Shown here: positions 35,201 through 44,658 of the stretch, piece after piece
Numbering within the stretch: position 1 is the first letter of the stretch
Layout: each line of letters begins with the position of its first letter
Notes under the pieces: generated by a model
What the model saw: the letters and a program-made list of their open reading frames with translations, nothing else
Databases searched by the model: none
Told to the model about the DNA's origin: nothing
Made by a program: the position numbers and the translations under genes
Source: Tubulanus polymorphus
Taxonomy: Eukaryota; Nemertea; Palaeonemertea; Tubulaniformes; Tubulanidae
Direction: 5' to 3'
Assembly: GCF_964204645.1 (NCBI RefSeq)
Contig: NC_134030.1
Location: forward strand, 11,778,278-11,842,277
Length of the DNA stretch: 64,000 bases

Positions 35201-38200
35201 TCGTGGGTGAAGGTGTGTTGATTCGCGTGACATACATAGCAAGCCAGTTTCTTAGTGCAATCGCGAGAATGGTGATTTTTTCCAAAGCAATTAAAACATG
35301 CCTGTTTCGATTTAAAATTCTCCAATAGATCGCACACATTCAGATGGCATTCGTTCGGCAAATTATGTTGTTTTTCGCAGAACGGACAATTTAAATTTTA
35401 AAAAAAAACGAGGGGTTGACGAGTGCGGATATGCTGTATTCGGTAACTGAGGCTTTCCAGCTGTTCCGTGAGCGCAGCAATAAACAATTTGAGGTCAAAG
35501 TGTGTAGTTTGACCGCAAGTACCCATCTTTTCTAGGAGGGTTTTCGGTAGTTTCCTCTCCAGCAAAGGAACGAGTATTGGCGCGCATTTGTCGATATTCA
35601 CTTGCAGATGTTGTAGCGACCGCATATCTCCGTTTATCTGGTTAAAAAAGTGGCTGATTGATGCGTAATCGAGATTCGGATGTGTGTTGTCGAATAGATT
35701 CAAAACATGTGCGCGAATAATTTTCCTTGGCTGTCCAAATCTTTCATTTAATATTTCGATAAGAGTAGTCAAATTAGCGCCAGATGAATGAATTCCTTTT
35801 ACCACCTCGCGTGCCGTTCCCTCGAGTTGACCCATAATATAGTTGAATCTAGTTATGTCAGTAAAATTACTTGACAAGTCATCAGACCGAATCGTGCCCC
35901 AAAATGTTGTCCATCTCGTAAAGCTACCATCGAAAGTAGGTAATTTCAATTATGGGAGTTGCGCTGTTTTCACCGCCTGCGTCGGCTTTTGATTATCTTT
36001 CGGCTCTCGCTCAGTTCTCTTCCAGGAAAATTTTTAGCTGAACCAGTCGTCGTTTGTCTTTGATTCTATGCGCAACTATACTCTGACACTCTGCTCCGTA
36101 ATCTTCCGCTTCTTTCATTAGCTCTTTCAATTTATCATTTAATCCGGCATATTCTTCGAACAAATCTCTTAAAATATTGGTTGTAACACAAACTTCTTGA
36201 TTATCACTTTGACTTACGTTGGAACCGGTTACAATCGCTGCAATACCTTCGTATTGAGTCTCGATTGCCGCTACTAAGATTTCCCGGTCATTCATACAAG
36301 CTTGATTTTTGATCTGCTTCTTTCCCGCCTTGGTCGTCATTTTCAGTAGGCGTTGGACAATGCGTTGTGTACTTTTTTGATATTCCTCTGGACCTAGATC
36401 CTAGTCACAGCACCATGTGAAAAGCGGGGTCCAGAAACAGCTTCAAGCTTTTGGTAAGTGTAGCTAGATAGGGGAGAAAACCAAGGACCAACTGAACCCA
36501 ATGGATTCTGACTAACAACTGATTTATTTAGAGTAGAATATTTATGGTCAAGTAACGTTGCTAGGTCAAACATGTGGTAAGGATTAAGAAATATAAACAA
36601 AGGTGCCTAACTGCCAGAACGGTGCCACGGCAACCGGCTGGGTTCTTGACAACACAGAATGTAGAAATACAGTAGAATGTAGATGTCGAGCTTTCTTAGC
36701 AAATCGCATGCCACATCGTGTGCTGACAACCACCTCGTCGGGACATAACCTTCCTGGGTTGTGTAATTCATAATAAAAAATTCTAGCTATAGTTGACAGC
36801 CATTCATCGATATCCTTCGAGTACTTAATGTCACAACAAATGTCCGAAATTAATTTTTAGGCCAGCCGTAGGCTGAGCCTATTACTAAACAAATGGAGCG
36901 AATTTAAATAACATGGTTTCCAGAGCAAATGCTCTTTGTCTGTGTAACTGAGCATATATTCATACAAATCATTCATTAAAGCATTATCCATTCTTCAAAC
37001 TCTACATAGCTGAATTTTGAAAGAGGGCCTCATTAAAAATTATATGAGCTTTTTCGCGAATATCTGATCACAAAAATTTTGGCTTTTAAAAGCCAATCAA
37101 AAAGCAAAGACTCTTCTATGATTGGCTTAGCCGCAGAAATCAGCAGGTGTCAGCGGTATCGTCTACCGTTTTGCTTCCTGGTTTTATTTTTAGATCTAAA
37201 ATTGTATTTCAAGATCGATTTCTGTGAAAGTTTTAGTTGATTATATATTATATTGATTATATTATGTTGATTATATATTTTTATTAGCACTACAGAAAAT
37301 ATCATTGACCATTGTGCAAAGTCCGGAAAAAATAGCTTTTTCTTAAATCGGATAGATGACCTTGATATGATAATTAGCCATGTGCTCAAACTACAAATTC
37401 AATCAAATTTTATTCTGCAAAAAATATCAAATCCAATTCAATTTTGCTTTATTGAGCAAATTTCAGAAAATTCTATTCCGTATTAAAATCAATAAGACCA
37501 AGGGAAGAGATTTATCTGAGGTATTTGTTCCTGCCAGATCCAGTTGCTGTCTGTGCTACTTTCGTATTCTATGATTGTATTGTGTAAATTATTAGGTATT
37601 GACTCTCAGCTGGGAGTGTAATTTAACCCACAGAATGCATCATCATTTTCCATTTCATGAAAAGCTGACAGGCTGGCCATAGTGCCACTTGGGGCTCTTG
37701 TTCAACAAACCCATCAGATTCAGATGTATTTTTTTTGGCAGCATTGTGGAACACGATGAAGGCTATCACCGTCTATGTCCAATAGGTGTGGGGCAAAATT
37801 GGATCGCAGTCTTGTTTCGAAATCCAGTCTTACTCCCACGCATGACACTGCAACTGTCAAAAAGAATTGACATCAGATGATGTGATGATAAATGGCGATC
37901 GTTGAAAACTTCAACAAATGCTTTCTATACAGATTCGGAATCATCTTTTATCATGTTTTTGTATGCTAAATGTTGAACGACGACCTGCTTTTCAATCTTG
38001 CTGTAATACGAAGCTAAAATAGTCAAAATTTTCTTGTTTGATTTACTCGTAGCTTCATCTACGTTCAGTGAGAAGAAACAGTCACCAAATTCGCCTTCTA
38101 TCGATTCATCTAGTGTCTTAGCCAATCCAAAGCACATTTTGTATGACGCTGCCAAGGCACTCATCTTGAGATGCTGTAAAGTATGTCTATCTCGACACAG

Positions 38201-41200
38201 ATATTTTGCCAGATTTATAATATTCTGAGCGTTTGTAAAAGGGGTCGACATCTCGGCCAGGTAGCAAAGAATTGTGGCTTTTGCAATGGCCACCCTTTCA
38301 CCAACTGGGACTCTGGGCTGAGATGGCAGGGGCAATTCAGGCGCTGAAGTACTGGTCGCAGCTGCACTATTGGACGATGTATCGCCAGCTGCTGGAAGCC
38401 AATAATTGGTCTTTCAATCGTCTAAAATCCTTCGGTGGTTTTTAGTACTCGCATGTTGTACGATACATTTCTTCCCACCATCCTGAGTTTATCACACCAG
38501 AGAAAAATCGCTTTCCAGGTTTATTTATTTTATGAACAAATTCGCTAAGCTTAACACCTTTGTGACTTACTTCAAGTCCGCTCCAGCACTACACGTTCTT
38601 GACATCTTTGTTAATTTCTACCGCATCCAACGATTCTTTATCTACGATCTTGAAATCCATATTGTTTATGCTTCACTACAGACTCAGACAACGCTACCGC
38701 ATGTATCGATTTTCTGTCGATTACATTATTTTAGAACGCTACATGCTGTACTATTTATAGCGCAGTACTCTGTAGGCTATAGTGCAATAGGCTATACCAG
38801 AGATCGACAAAACAATACTCCTAGACGCTTTTACGGTCTGATTTGGTTGTCGATGTCCACGGACCCACCCTACCCCCCCCCCCCATTTTCACAACGAATT
38901 TACACATATCTCAGAACCCGACCAGAATATGAAAAGAAAAATCGCAAGAGGTAAGATTTAAGGAAAAATTCAACCATCTTCATTGTTCACGCTGATCCAT
39001 TCGAACGGTGTCAATTACACCCAATGCTTTCGAGCAGCGTCAATTACGTCTATTTATCAGGTGGAGTTGAATATTGATTTGTCAGAATGTTAAGGATTTC
39101 ACCAAGTGGGTGTGGTGTTCCTAGACCTATAGGAAACAGGGTTGAATCTAACTTATGGGAAAAGAGGGATGCTCATTGAATATTGGGTAACTACTAATAT
39201 GTGTTCGTGGCCCGTTAGGTAACATAACCATCACCGTTCAAAAGTGGGGGTCTTGGGGTCCTCCCAAAGAAAACTTTTTAAAAATTACCCGCATCTAGGT
39301 GTATTCTGAGCAATTTTCCGATTTAAACATGCAATGAAATATGCTCAAAATTTCACCAATTTTAAGGGCAAAATTCAAAGGTCATTTGGTCGAAAAAAAG
39401 GGGGATCCGCCACTGGGAAATGGGGCCAAATCTTCCGGGTACCCCTAATTTGATGATTTGAAATGATGCCATACATTATCATCCCAATATCAGATATGTT
39501 TGGGGATTGGCCTGTGCGTGCACCTAAAGTTTCACTTTCATGATACCGGGTAAATCATAGTCCGTGTTACATCTTACTGGAACAACCTGAAGTCCTTGAA
39601 ACCTAGCAGCATGTAATTTACCAATTTCAAATGTCAAGACACAGGAAGGGGCTGTAAACATATGAACTGATACCGGCTTTTTAGCCCACTTGGGAGTTTA
39701 GTCCCAGCGGGCTATTGCGTTCACTTTTCGTCCGTCTGACCGTAGACGGAATCCAGTTATTTTGGGAAGTTTTGAAGACGCTTCAAGGTAATGTCTTGAT
39801 ATTTGGTTTATACATGTATCTACCCTAGAAACATCTTCAGGCAAAAAACTGGCCCTATCAGATTCAAGATGGCCGACTGGCAGCCATTGTTGTTCGCCAA
39901 TATCAGCACCTTTTACACATTTTCAAAGTTTTCGAGGGAAATTTTGAAGACGCTTTTATCAATAACCTTGATTGTTTGTGTATATTTGTACCCCCCAAGG
40001 GCCCATCAGCATAAGAAAAATTGGGTTGATCTGACTGAAGATGGCCATCCTATGACCTTTTTAGTGGCCAAAAATGTAAATTTTGGCCCAAATTCTGAGT
40101 CCTGCAGCTTCCTACTGGTTTGCCATTTCTCATTGCAATTTGTGATGGGTATTCTTTGGAAAGGGATGTTTTGTACCTGAGACATATATTTTTGATCAGC
40201 CAATTATGGCGCAATTGGCAGCCATCTTGGCGTCATCAGTACTCATTCGTAGGTGGGAAAAAGTTTTTCCACATTATATCGATCGATACCTAAGCATATT
40301 GTGTTGCCACAATGTATTGGAAACTTGTAGCTCATAACGTTTTCTATGATTTTGGTGAGTTTCAAGGTCATTGGTTTTTGTATATGGCCACCAGGGGGCA
40401 TTGAATAATACAAAAACTTAGTATTTCTATATTATATTTGTACCTACGCATATTTCGTTACCACAATCAATTACAAAGTTGTAGCTCATGACATCGTCTA
40501 TGATTGTGGTGAGTTGCGAGGACATAAGTTATTCTATATGGTCACCAGGGGGCGTTTAATAGTAGAAGAACTTGGTATTTCCTTATTAGATTGGTACCTA
40601 GGGATATATTGTTACCATGATCAATTGCAAAGTTGTAGTTCATGACATGTTCTATGATTGTGGTGAGTTTCAAGGACATAAGTTATTCTATATGGTCACC
40701 AGGGGGCATTGAAAGTAGAAGAACTTGATATTTCCTTATTACATTGGTACCTAGAGATATTTGGTTACCATGATAAATTGCAAAGTTGTAGATCATGACA
40801 TGTTCTATGATTGTGGTGAGTTTCATGGTCACCAGGGGGCGTTGAATAGAAGAATAACTTGGTATTTCCTTACTAATTTGGTAACGAAGCATATTTTGTA
40901 ATCACAATCAATTACAAAATCATAGCTGCTGACAGATTCTATGATTGTGGGGAGTTTCAAGGTCATTGGTTTTTGTATATGGTCACCAGGGGGCATTGAA
41001 TATTGAAATTGTTAGATTGTTGAGCATTTGAAACCACTTCCCAAGTGGGCATGGTGTCCCCTGACCCCTAGTTATTGGTTGTGTGTATACTGGATTGATA
41101 AAGTTTCAATTTTATTTTCAGATCTGCATCCAAACGGTCATAATTATTACCTCGCAAGTATATGGTGCTTCATGGCGTGGAAATGGGCATTTCTACTGTT

Positions 41201-41270
41201 CTGGTTTTCCCGTAGATACAGAGCTCTCTATGGTGATGAATACAGACTACCGGCATATGAACATATTTGA
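26272..41270 (+). CDS. Heme transporter HRG1 (SLC48A1), complete, 3 exons
   Basis: Four-helix transporter that moves heme out of endosomes/lysosomes into the cytosol. Exons 26272-26416, 33453-33620 and 41122-41270 join in phase into 153 codons (human protein about 146). Hydrophobic segments: about 15-34, 49-63, 76-101 and 113-134. A histidine in helix 2 (YVHIQYM, residue 59) and an FSRRY motif (133-137, the FARKY/YAHRY position) match heme-relevant sites of the family. The other recognisable stretches are YMREIWKTWTYRLKYF and YYLASIWCFMAWKWAFLLFW. The C-terminus YEHI (150-153) fits a tyrosine-based lysosomal sorting signal. The start lies in a good context (caatATGG). The introns (7.0 and 7.5 kb) are packed with mobile elements. 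The end of exon 3 is duplicated downstream, and a decayed exon 1 copy lies in intron 1. Confidence 0.93.
26492..27284. mobile_element. Fold-back hAT-type element, copy 1, 793 bp
   Basis: Ends read CACAGGGGTTTGGCGATGGG and its complement, with CTGTTTGT exactly duplicated outside (26484-26491, 27285-27292), the 8 bp expected of hAT. The inverted arms run for several hundred bases, so nearly the whole element can fold on itself. A second copy lies at 48779-50822. No transposase is present. It sits at the start of HRG1 intron 1. Confidence 0.85.
27437..28196 (+). mobile_element. TA-flanked TIR family T1, copy C (uninterrupted)
   Basis: This is the most intact copy of the family, 760 bp, from GTCTAGTACCTAGCCGTTGT to the mirrored GTATTCAGAC, with TA on both sides (27435-27436, 28197-28198). 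It is nested in the 2273-bp element. Confidence 0.8.
28199..29380. other. Interior of the 2273-bp element, AT-rich
   Basis: Includes an (ATT)n-like run near 28745-28765 and AATAATAAA-rich patches at 28835-28890. Short open frames at 28993-29250 occur on both strands and have no recognisable domain. Confidence 0.4.
29820..30251. mobile_element. 432-bp fold-back element with 8-bp duplication
   Basis: Ends GGTCCTCCTTATCACCGAGA and its mirror GGTCCTCCTTATTACCGAGA are followed by long complementary arms (for example GATTTTAACACTTGAAATCA against TGATTTCAAGTGTTAAAATC). TTTTATAA flanks both sides (29812-29819, 30252-30259). The left end also holds short GAACTGAGATGAACC-type repeats. Confidence 0.85.
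30260..30676. mobile_element. TIR element carrying a tRNA-like segment
   Basis: Inverted ends contain ACGAAGTGGATATTTAACTG at the left and the mirror GCAGTGGATATCTTACTGCA at the right, and both continue into TTCCGCTATTTTAC. TTATAA lies at both outer edges, next to the previous element's duplication. The interior holds the tRNA-like sequence at 30450-30518. Confidence 0.65.
30450..30518 (+). tRNA. tRNA-derived sequence (Glu-like), degenerate
   Basis: An A box TGGTCTAGTGG and a B-box-like GGTTCGAGTCT are spaced as in a tRNA gene, and the order GGTGGTCTAGTGG ... GGCCCGGGTTCGAG resembles tRNA-Glu. Five acceptor pairs (GCGAG/CTCGC) are possible, but the anticodon arm is poor. It is probably a SINE head or tRNA pseudogene carried in the surrounding element. 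Confidence 0.5.
31263..31326 (+). pseudogene. Decayed duplicate of HRG1 exon 1
   Basis: The frame reads CRVKVHSILAVTGIIIGIFT and matches HRG1 residues 9-28 (CRVKVHLTLAVTGIVIGISS) at both nucleotide and protein level. Similarity is lost just before 31263 (next to the end of T1 copy D) and after about 31326, where a stop follows. It lies in HRG1 intron 1, about 5 kb downstream of the true exon 1. It could be a dead alternative first exon or the remains of a tandem HRG1 paralogue. Confidence 0.75.
31327..32266. other. HRG1 intron 1, unannotated part
   Basis: No element boundaries or exons were recognised. A short direct repeat GCGACGTATATTTACGTC / CGTGACGTATATTTACGTCG occurs near 31885 and 31930. 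Confidence 0.4.
32267..32697. mobile_element. CCCTTT-ended TIR element (piggyBac-like), 431 bp
   Basis: CCCTTTCAGTG at the left is mirrored by CACTGAAAGGG at the right. The right flank is TTAA and the left TTCA, consistent with a decayed TTAA target. It contains paired ACCGCAGCGCGGT / ACCGCAGTGCGGT hairpin motifs and an internal hAT-type half end. Confidence 0.6.
32845..33358. repeat. AATAGCTTGG inverted repeat element
   Basis: TTTTTAATAGCTTGGTTTAC near 32848 is mirrored by GAACCAAGCTATTGAAAAAA near 33336, and an internal AAACCAAGCTATT copy lies near 33199. It is a probable miniature TIR element directly upstream of HRG1 exon 2, with AT-rich interior and no frame. Confidence 0.55.
33621..34198. 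other. HRG1 intron 2, start
   Basis: Contains a hairpin with a 16-bp stem, CCTCTCTATAGTGAAC at 33755-33770 and its complement at 33792-33807, preceded by CAGTATAA, resembling a pogo/Tigger-type end folded on a truncated element. Nothing else is recognised. Confidence 0.5.
34199..34558 (-). pseudogene. BEL/Pao pol fragment (region after the RT)
   Basis: The frame reads LYWLRSNKKLKQFVQNRVDS, then WYHVASKEKTADILSCG and SDWIKGPAWL. The order VLxWL.../FVxNRVxxI/WxHVPSKxNPADxxSRG/WxxGPxWL is the hallmark of the BEL/Pao polyprotein downstream of the reverse transcriptase. It is on the same strand as the gag fragments at 35039-36340, but the protease and RT between them are missing, replaced by unrelated sequence (34560-35035). 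Confidence 0.85.
34560..35035. other. Insert or replacement between BEL pol and gag fragments
   Basis: Begins with ACCGTATTTTCCGGCCAATA and a second GCCCAATAAGCCGAGG, resembling a dispersed repeat. No TIR pair or coding sequence is identified. It marks where most of pol was deleted. Confidence 0.4.
35039..36340 (-). pseudogene. BEL/Pao gag, broken in pieces
   Basis: Pieces in order on the minus strand: 36011-36340 (N-terminal charged, helix-rich, MTTKAGKKQIKNQ), 35398-35949 (LPTFDGSFTRWTTFWGTI, then FNYIMGQLEGTAREVVKGI, the DUF1759 gag domain), and 35176-35361 (zinc knuckles ACFNCFGKNHHSRDC and ACYVCHANQH). The 35039-35242 frame overlaps the end. Stops and frame changes between pieces show it is no longer functional. 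Together with the pol tail at 34199-34558 and the primer site at 36396-36415 it defines one minus-strand BEL/Pao insertion in HRG1 intron 2. Confidence 0.88.
36396..36415 (-). promoter_or_regulatory. Retrotransposon primer binding site (tRNA-His-like)
   Basis: The minus strand reads TGGTGCTGTGACTAGGATCT, directly after a CA dinucleotide and 55 bp upstream of the gag start. From memory of the conserved tRNA-His 3' end, the complement would be TGGTGCCGTGACTCGGATTC, so about 17 of 20 bases agree. This fixes the element orientation and the 3' edge of its 5' LTR. Confidence 0.6.
36416..36654 (-). mobile_element. Probable 5' LTR of the BEL/Pao element
   Basis: On the minus strand a TGTTGTCAAGAACCC start (complement of about 36640-36654) and a terminal CA next to the primer site give a 239-bp candidate LTR. 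No matching 3' LTR is found left of the pol fragment, so the outer border rests on the TG...CA rule only. Confidence 0.45.
36655..37924. other. HRG1 intron 2, unannotated part
   Basis: AT-rich sequence without recognised elements. An odd-looking GGCCAGCCGTAGGCTGAGCC segment occurs near 36862. Plus frames at 37380-37574 and 37689-37880 have no recognisable domain. Confidence 0.35.
37925..38660 (-). pseudogene. hAT-like transposase, N-terminal half, with stops
   Basis: From an ATG at 38658-38660 the frame reads MDFKIVDKESLDAVEINKDV, a stop, KLSEFVHKINKPGKRFFSGV, a stop, then in 37925-38335 ERVAIAKATILCYLAEMSTPF, SALAASYKMCFGLAKTLDE and FFSLNVDEATSKSNKKILTI. The FSLxVDExT block contains the probable first catalytic aspartate of hAT-type transposases. 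The rest of the RNase H fold and the dimerisation domain are missing, and several in-frame stops confirm decay. No TIRs were assigned. Confidence 0.65.
38661..39680. other. HRG1 intron 2, further unannotated sequence
   Basis: A poly-C tract lies at about 38871-38884. Around 39240-39415 a GGGGTCTTGGGGTCCTCC start and a GGGGGATCCGCCACTG end outline a decayed hAT-type miniature. No exon is seen. Confidence 0.4.
39681..41072 (-). repeat. Composite repeat CR-1, copy III
   Basis: Full-length copy in reverse orientation: it begins with the hairpin end TTAGCCCACTTGGGA and ends CTGACCCCTAGT. It carries four to five 154-bp-type units marked CACCAGGGGGC. The plus frame 39803-40180 stays open for 125 codons and is shared with the other copies (see findings). 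It ends 50 bp before HRG1 exon 3, leaving only a short polypyrimidine tract of host intron. Confidence 0.85.
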
Positions 41271-41835
41271 CTAGGAATCAATAAAAAGAGAAAACATTCG
41301 TGGGATGATTAAAATCCTTGGTGCTCAGGCAATGTGCTATAATGTAATACGAAATTTGAATTAAAACGAAGTTTAATATGGAAAAAAAAGGTGGAAAAAA
41401 GAAATGGGCATTTCTACTGTTCTGGTTTTCCTGTAGATACAGAGCTCTCTATGGTGATGAATACAGACTACCGGCATATGAACATATTTGACTAGGAATC
41501 AATAAAAAGAGAAAACATTCTTGGGATGATTAAAATCCTTGGTGCTCAGGCAATGTGCTATAATGTAATACGAAATTTGAATTAAAACGAAGTTTAATAT
41601 GGAAAAAAAAGGTGGAAAAAAGAAATGGGCATTTCTACTGTTCTGGTTTTCCTGTAGATACAGAGCTCTCTATGGTGATGAATACAGACTACCGGCATAT
41701 GAACATATTTGACTAGGAATCAATAAAAAGAGAAAACATTCATGGGATGATTAAAATCCTTGGTGCTCAGGCAATGTGCTATAATGTAATACGAAATTTG
41801 AATTAAAACGAAGTTTAATATGGAAAAAAAAGGTG
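41181..41835 (+). repeat. Triplicated HRG1 3' end, 221-bp unit
   Basis: The unit begins exactly at codon 125 of HRG1 (AAATGGGCATTTCTACTG) and covers the last 29 codons, the stop and about 130 bp of 3' sequence including an AATAAA (41280-41285). Starts: 41181, 41402 and 41623. Copies two and three differ from copy one by a shared C-to-T that turns an arginine codon (residue 135) into cysteine, so they are closer to each other. Only the first copy is joined to the rest of exon 3. Confidence 0.95.
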
Positions 41836-42097
41836 TAGGCCTATAATCAGTAGGCCTAAGTCAACCCTGCTTAATCCAGATCAGTTGAATCTGAATTTTT
41901 GGCTAATCCAGATATTATGTACAGTCTACACCTTTTCCTACTTTTACCTATTTTAATGTAAAAAAAGATATGTTGTTTTCCAAAGATTTTGCTTTTATTA
42001 ATTGATGTTCATTGGTTTCAAATGGTCCAAATTAAAAAGGGGCCACTGTAATACTGCATACAGTCAACCTCGTTTAAAATCTCATGGTACAGTGGTT

Positions 42098-42550
42098 TTC
42101 AACCCACTTTGGGACTTTAGTCCCTGCAGGCTATTGCCTTCACTTTTCAGCCGTTCGTCCATCCGTAGAAGGGATCCAGTTATTTTGGGAAGTTTTAAAG
42201 ACGCTTCAATGTAATGTACAGATATTTGGGTTAAACCCCACCCCTCTGGATCCGCGCCTGTTATGATTGTCATGAGTTTCAAGGTCATTTGTTATTCTGT
42301 GCGGTTTTCAGGGGGGCGATGAATAGTAGAATAACTTAGATTTCCTTATTATATTGGTACCTAGGTATATTTTGTTACCATGATCAATTGCTAAGTTGTA
42401 GCTCATGACATGTTCTATGATTGTGGTGAGGTTCAGCGTCATTGGTTTTTGTGTATGGTCACCAGGGGGCGTTGAATATTGAAATCGTTAGATTGCTGAG
42501 CATTTGAAACCACTTCCCAAGTGGGCATGGTGTCCCTGGACCTAGTAGTT
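42098..42550 (-). repeat. Composite repeat CR-1, copy IV (internally deleted)
   Basis: The 3' hairpin end (GGGACTTTAGTCCCTGCAGG) and the 5' end (CACTTCCCAAGTGGGCATGG) are present in reverse orientation, but only about two tandem units remain, joined at a CCCCACCCCTCTGGATCC sequence that may be a separate hAT-type end. It interrupts a pogo-type half end CAGTCAACCTCG at 42061. Confidence 0.7.
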
Positions 42551-44658
42551 TCTACAAATCAGGCCCATGCCGAGGAGGGGTTCAGAGATAGCCAATGAAT
42601 TCCGCTTTTTAAAAAATTTGGATACAATTTTCATGTATTTTTTCCTCGGAAAATGAAGAGGAATCAATTCTGGAATGATGCGTCCAAGTACTCGGGCACT
42701 TCATATTTTAGATGTGTCCTTTTTCAATAGACCAATGATGGGATTAAATCATTTCCTTCGTTTTATTTATCCTAATGCAATTAGAAATGATGAGGATTGT
42801 CACAATATATGATTAACGTATATGTGTGTATGTATTATCCAGTCCCTTAATTGTTCACCTATGTTCTGATGCTTAATTGATACTTGCATTAATCTCGAGG
42901 ATGGACTGGGACTACATGTTTTAACCAAAAAAAAATATTTTTATATTTTAACTTTTTGGTGCTGAATAAATCTCATAGAATTATGCATGTACTTGGGCTT
43001 ATTCATTTCAAAATGCTGATACCTGGTGGCTAACTTTTCAAACAGTTTGTGTGTCCTGTTGACAGTACATCAAAGCTGATTACAATTTGCTCATGCCTGT
43101 TTCAACAAGCGCATCTGAAAGAAAACTCCAATTCTGGAAAATCTTTTGTGACAGTCGTCATGTACTATCGTGAGCTGAGCATAAGCCCCACAGCTGGCCA
43201 GATATATAAAGAATATATTGAGGGACTTTCGCTTTAGGGAAGTCCATTTTGTTATCGCATAAGAAATTTTTTTCCTTTGGTACAAAATAACTTCCAAACG
43301 AGGCTTAGTTTCTCCTCGGAACTTTAAAACATTCAATGCAGTAATGAAAGCTCTAACCCCATTGAACTTCATCGGAATCCATTGGTTATTTATCAATTTA
43401 GTTATTTGTTGTTGGAACTAAACTTCGTTTAGGAAGAACACATACCCTTTTACGTATATTCATGGTTCACACACGTGCTCGTTGCAGACTTGCTGCTATT
43501 GGTGTATTTATCTGCACATGTATATGAAAAGCGCGCCTCGCACGTGGCCTAGTTAAAGTTTTCCTGGAAACTGCAAATGATTCAACTGCCAGGGTTCGTC
43601 GCAGGCCTCGGAAAGCAGTGAATTTTAGAGATGGGCAGAATTTTATAGATTATTCAAACGAACTGTATTCCTTCAATTCTAGGACCTATGACGAAAACAG
43701 TTGTACAGCGAGCTCAGCACCTTCTAAGTCTATCATCAAATAGTAACTATATATTTAAATCAATGGTTGTTTTCACTTGCAAAGCCGTCGGAAGGGATTT
43801 TTCAGTGGCAAGGCTTATTTCCAAATGGGTGTGGGGGCTCTCCCCCAGAATAATTTTGAAAATTCAATCACCGGAGATGCGTTTTGGGGCCATTTCACGG
43901 TCTCATTCACAAGCATGAGAAGTCGTGAGCAACCACCTAGTACAAAGAACGAGCTGCTACTCGGTACATCGAGCTTATGAAAAAGCATTAAAAAATTTTT
44001 GGTTAAGCAAAAATGTGGGGCGGCTCCGACGGCTCTGACCTGGCATCAATTTCTCATGATTCGATCTGTTACAGTAGACTATTCCCTACTAAGTACCACC
44101 CAACTGGGTAAACCACTCAAATCAGTCAATTCATCACTCAATTCAACTAAAATTTCCGTTCTTAACTCGGAATCTGGTCAACTGGATTTTTCAAAATATT
44201 TACTGACCTATTGCTACCAAATAAGGCAGAGTCAACTGTATGCAAGTGTCTAAAATAGGGGGAGTCAACAGAAGAGAAATAAATCGATGAATTAATATAA
44301 TAACCATTTCTATATTTAATTTACAAATTCACACTACATCATATGTATGATTTGATTTAGACCTAAGCCAATTGAGATAAACAACTTGCGCAAAAAAATG
44401 TTAACCACATCAAAATACCGTACGAATTAAAAGCTAGGGTGGCCCTAACAGAGAAACAGATGTAAATTTTGAAACTGAGCGAATAGCAACCACAAAAGGT
44501 AGATAATTCGATCAAAAATCATAAAATAGGTACTTATAGGCCTAGATCATTTCGGTCACTATAAACTCCACGTTCACATTTAAATCATTATCAACTATCT
44601 ACATTTCCAAGACCATCCCTAACAATTTAAGTCCACATCTTTCTAACACTACAAATAT
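42551..44658. other. Intergenic region between HRG1 and NDUFA8 (tail-to-tail)
   Basis: The two genes converge here. A GTGGGGGCTCTCCCCCAGAA element fragment lies near 43830. Open frames at 43049-43396 and 43688-44253 overlap on several frames and show no family resemblance. Confidence 0.4.

Noticed and set aside
38532-38954. 140-codon plus-strand frame
   Set aside because: It is antisense to the decayed hAT-like transposase, whose minus frame has the better domain match.
43688-44253. Coding exon between HRG1 and NDUFA8
   Set aside because: Frames overlap a decayed repeat (GGGGGCTCTCCCCC) and have no family resemblance.
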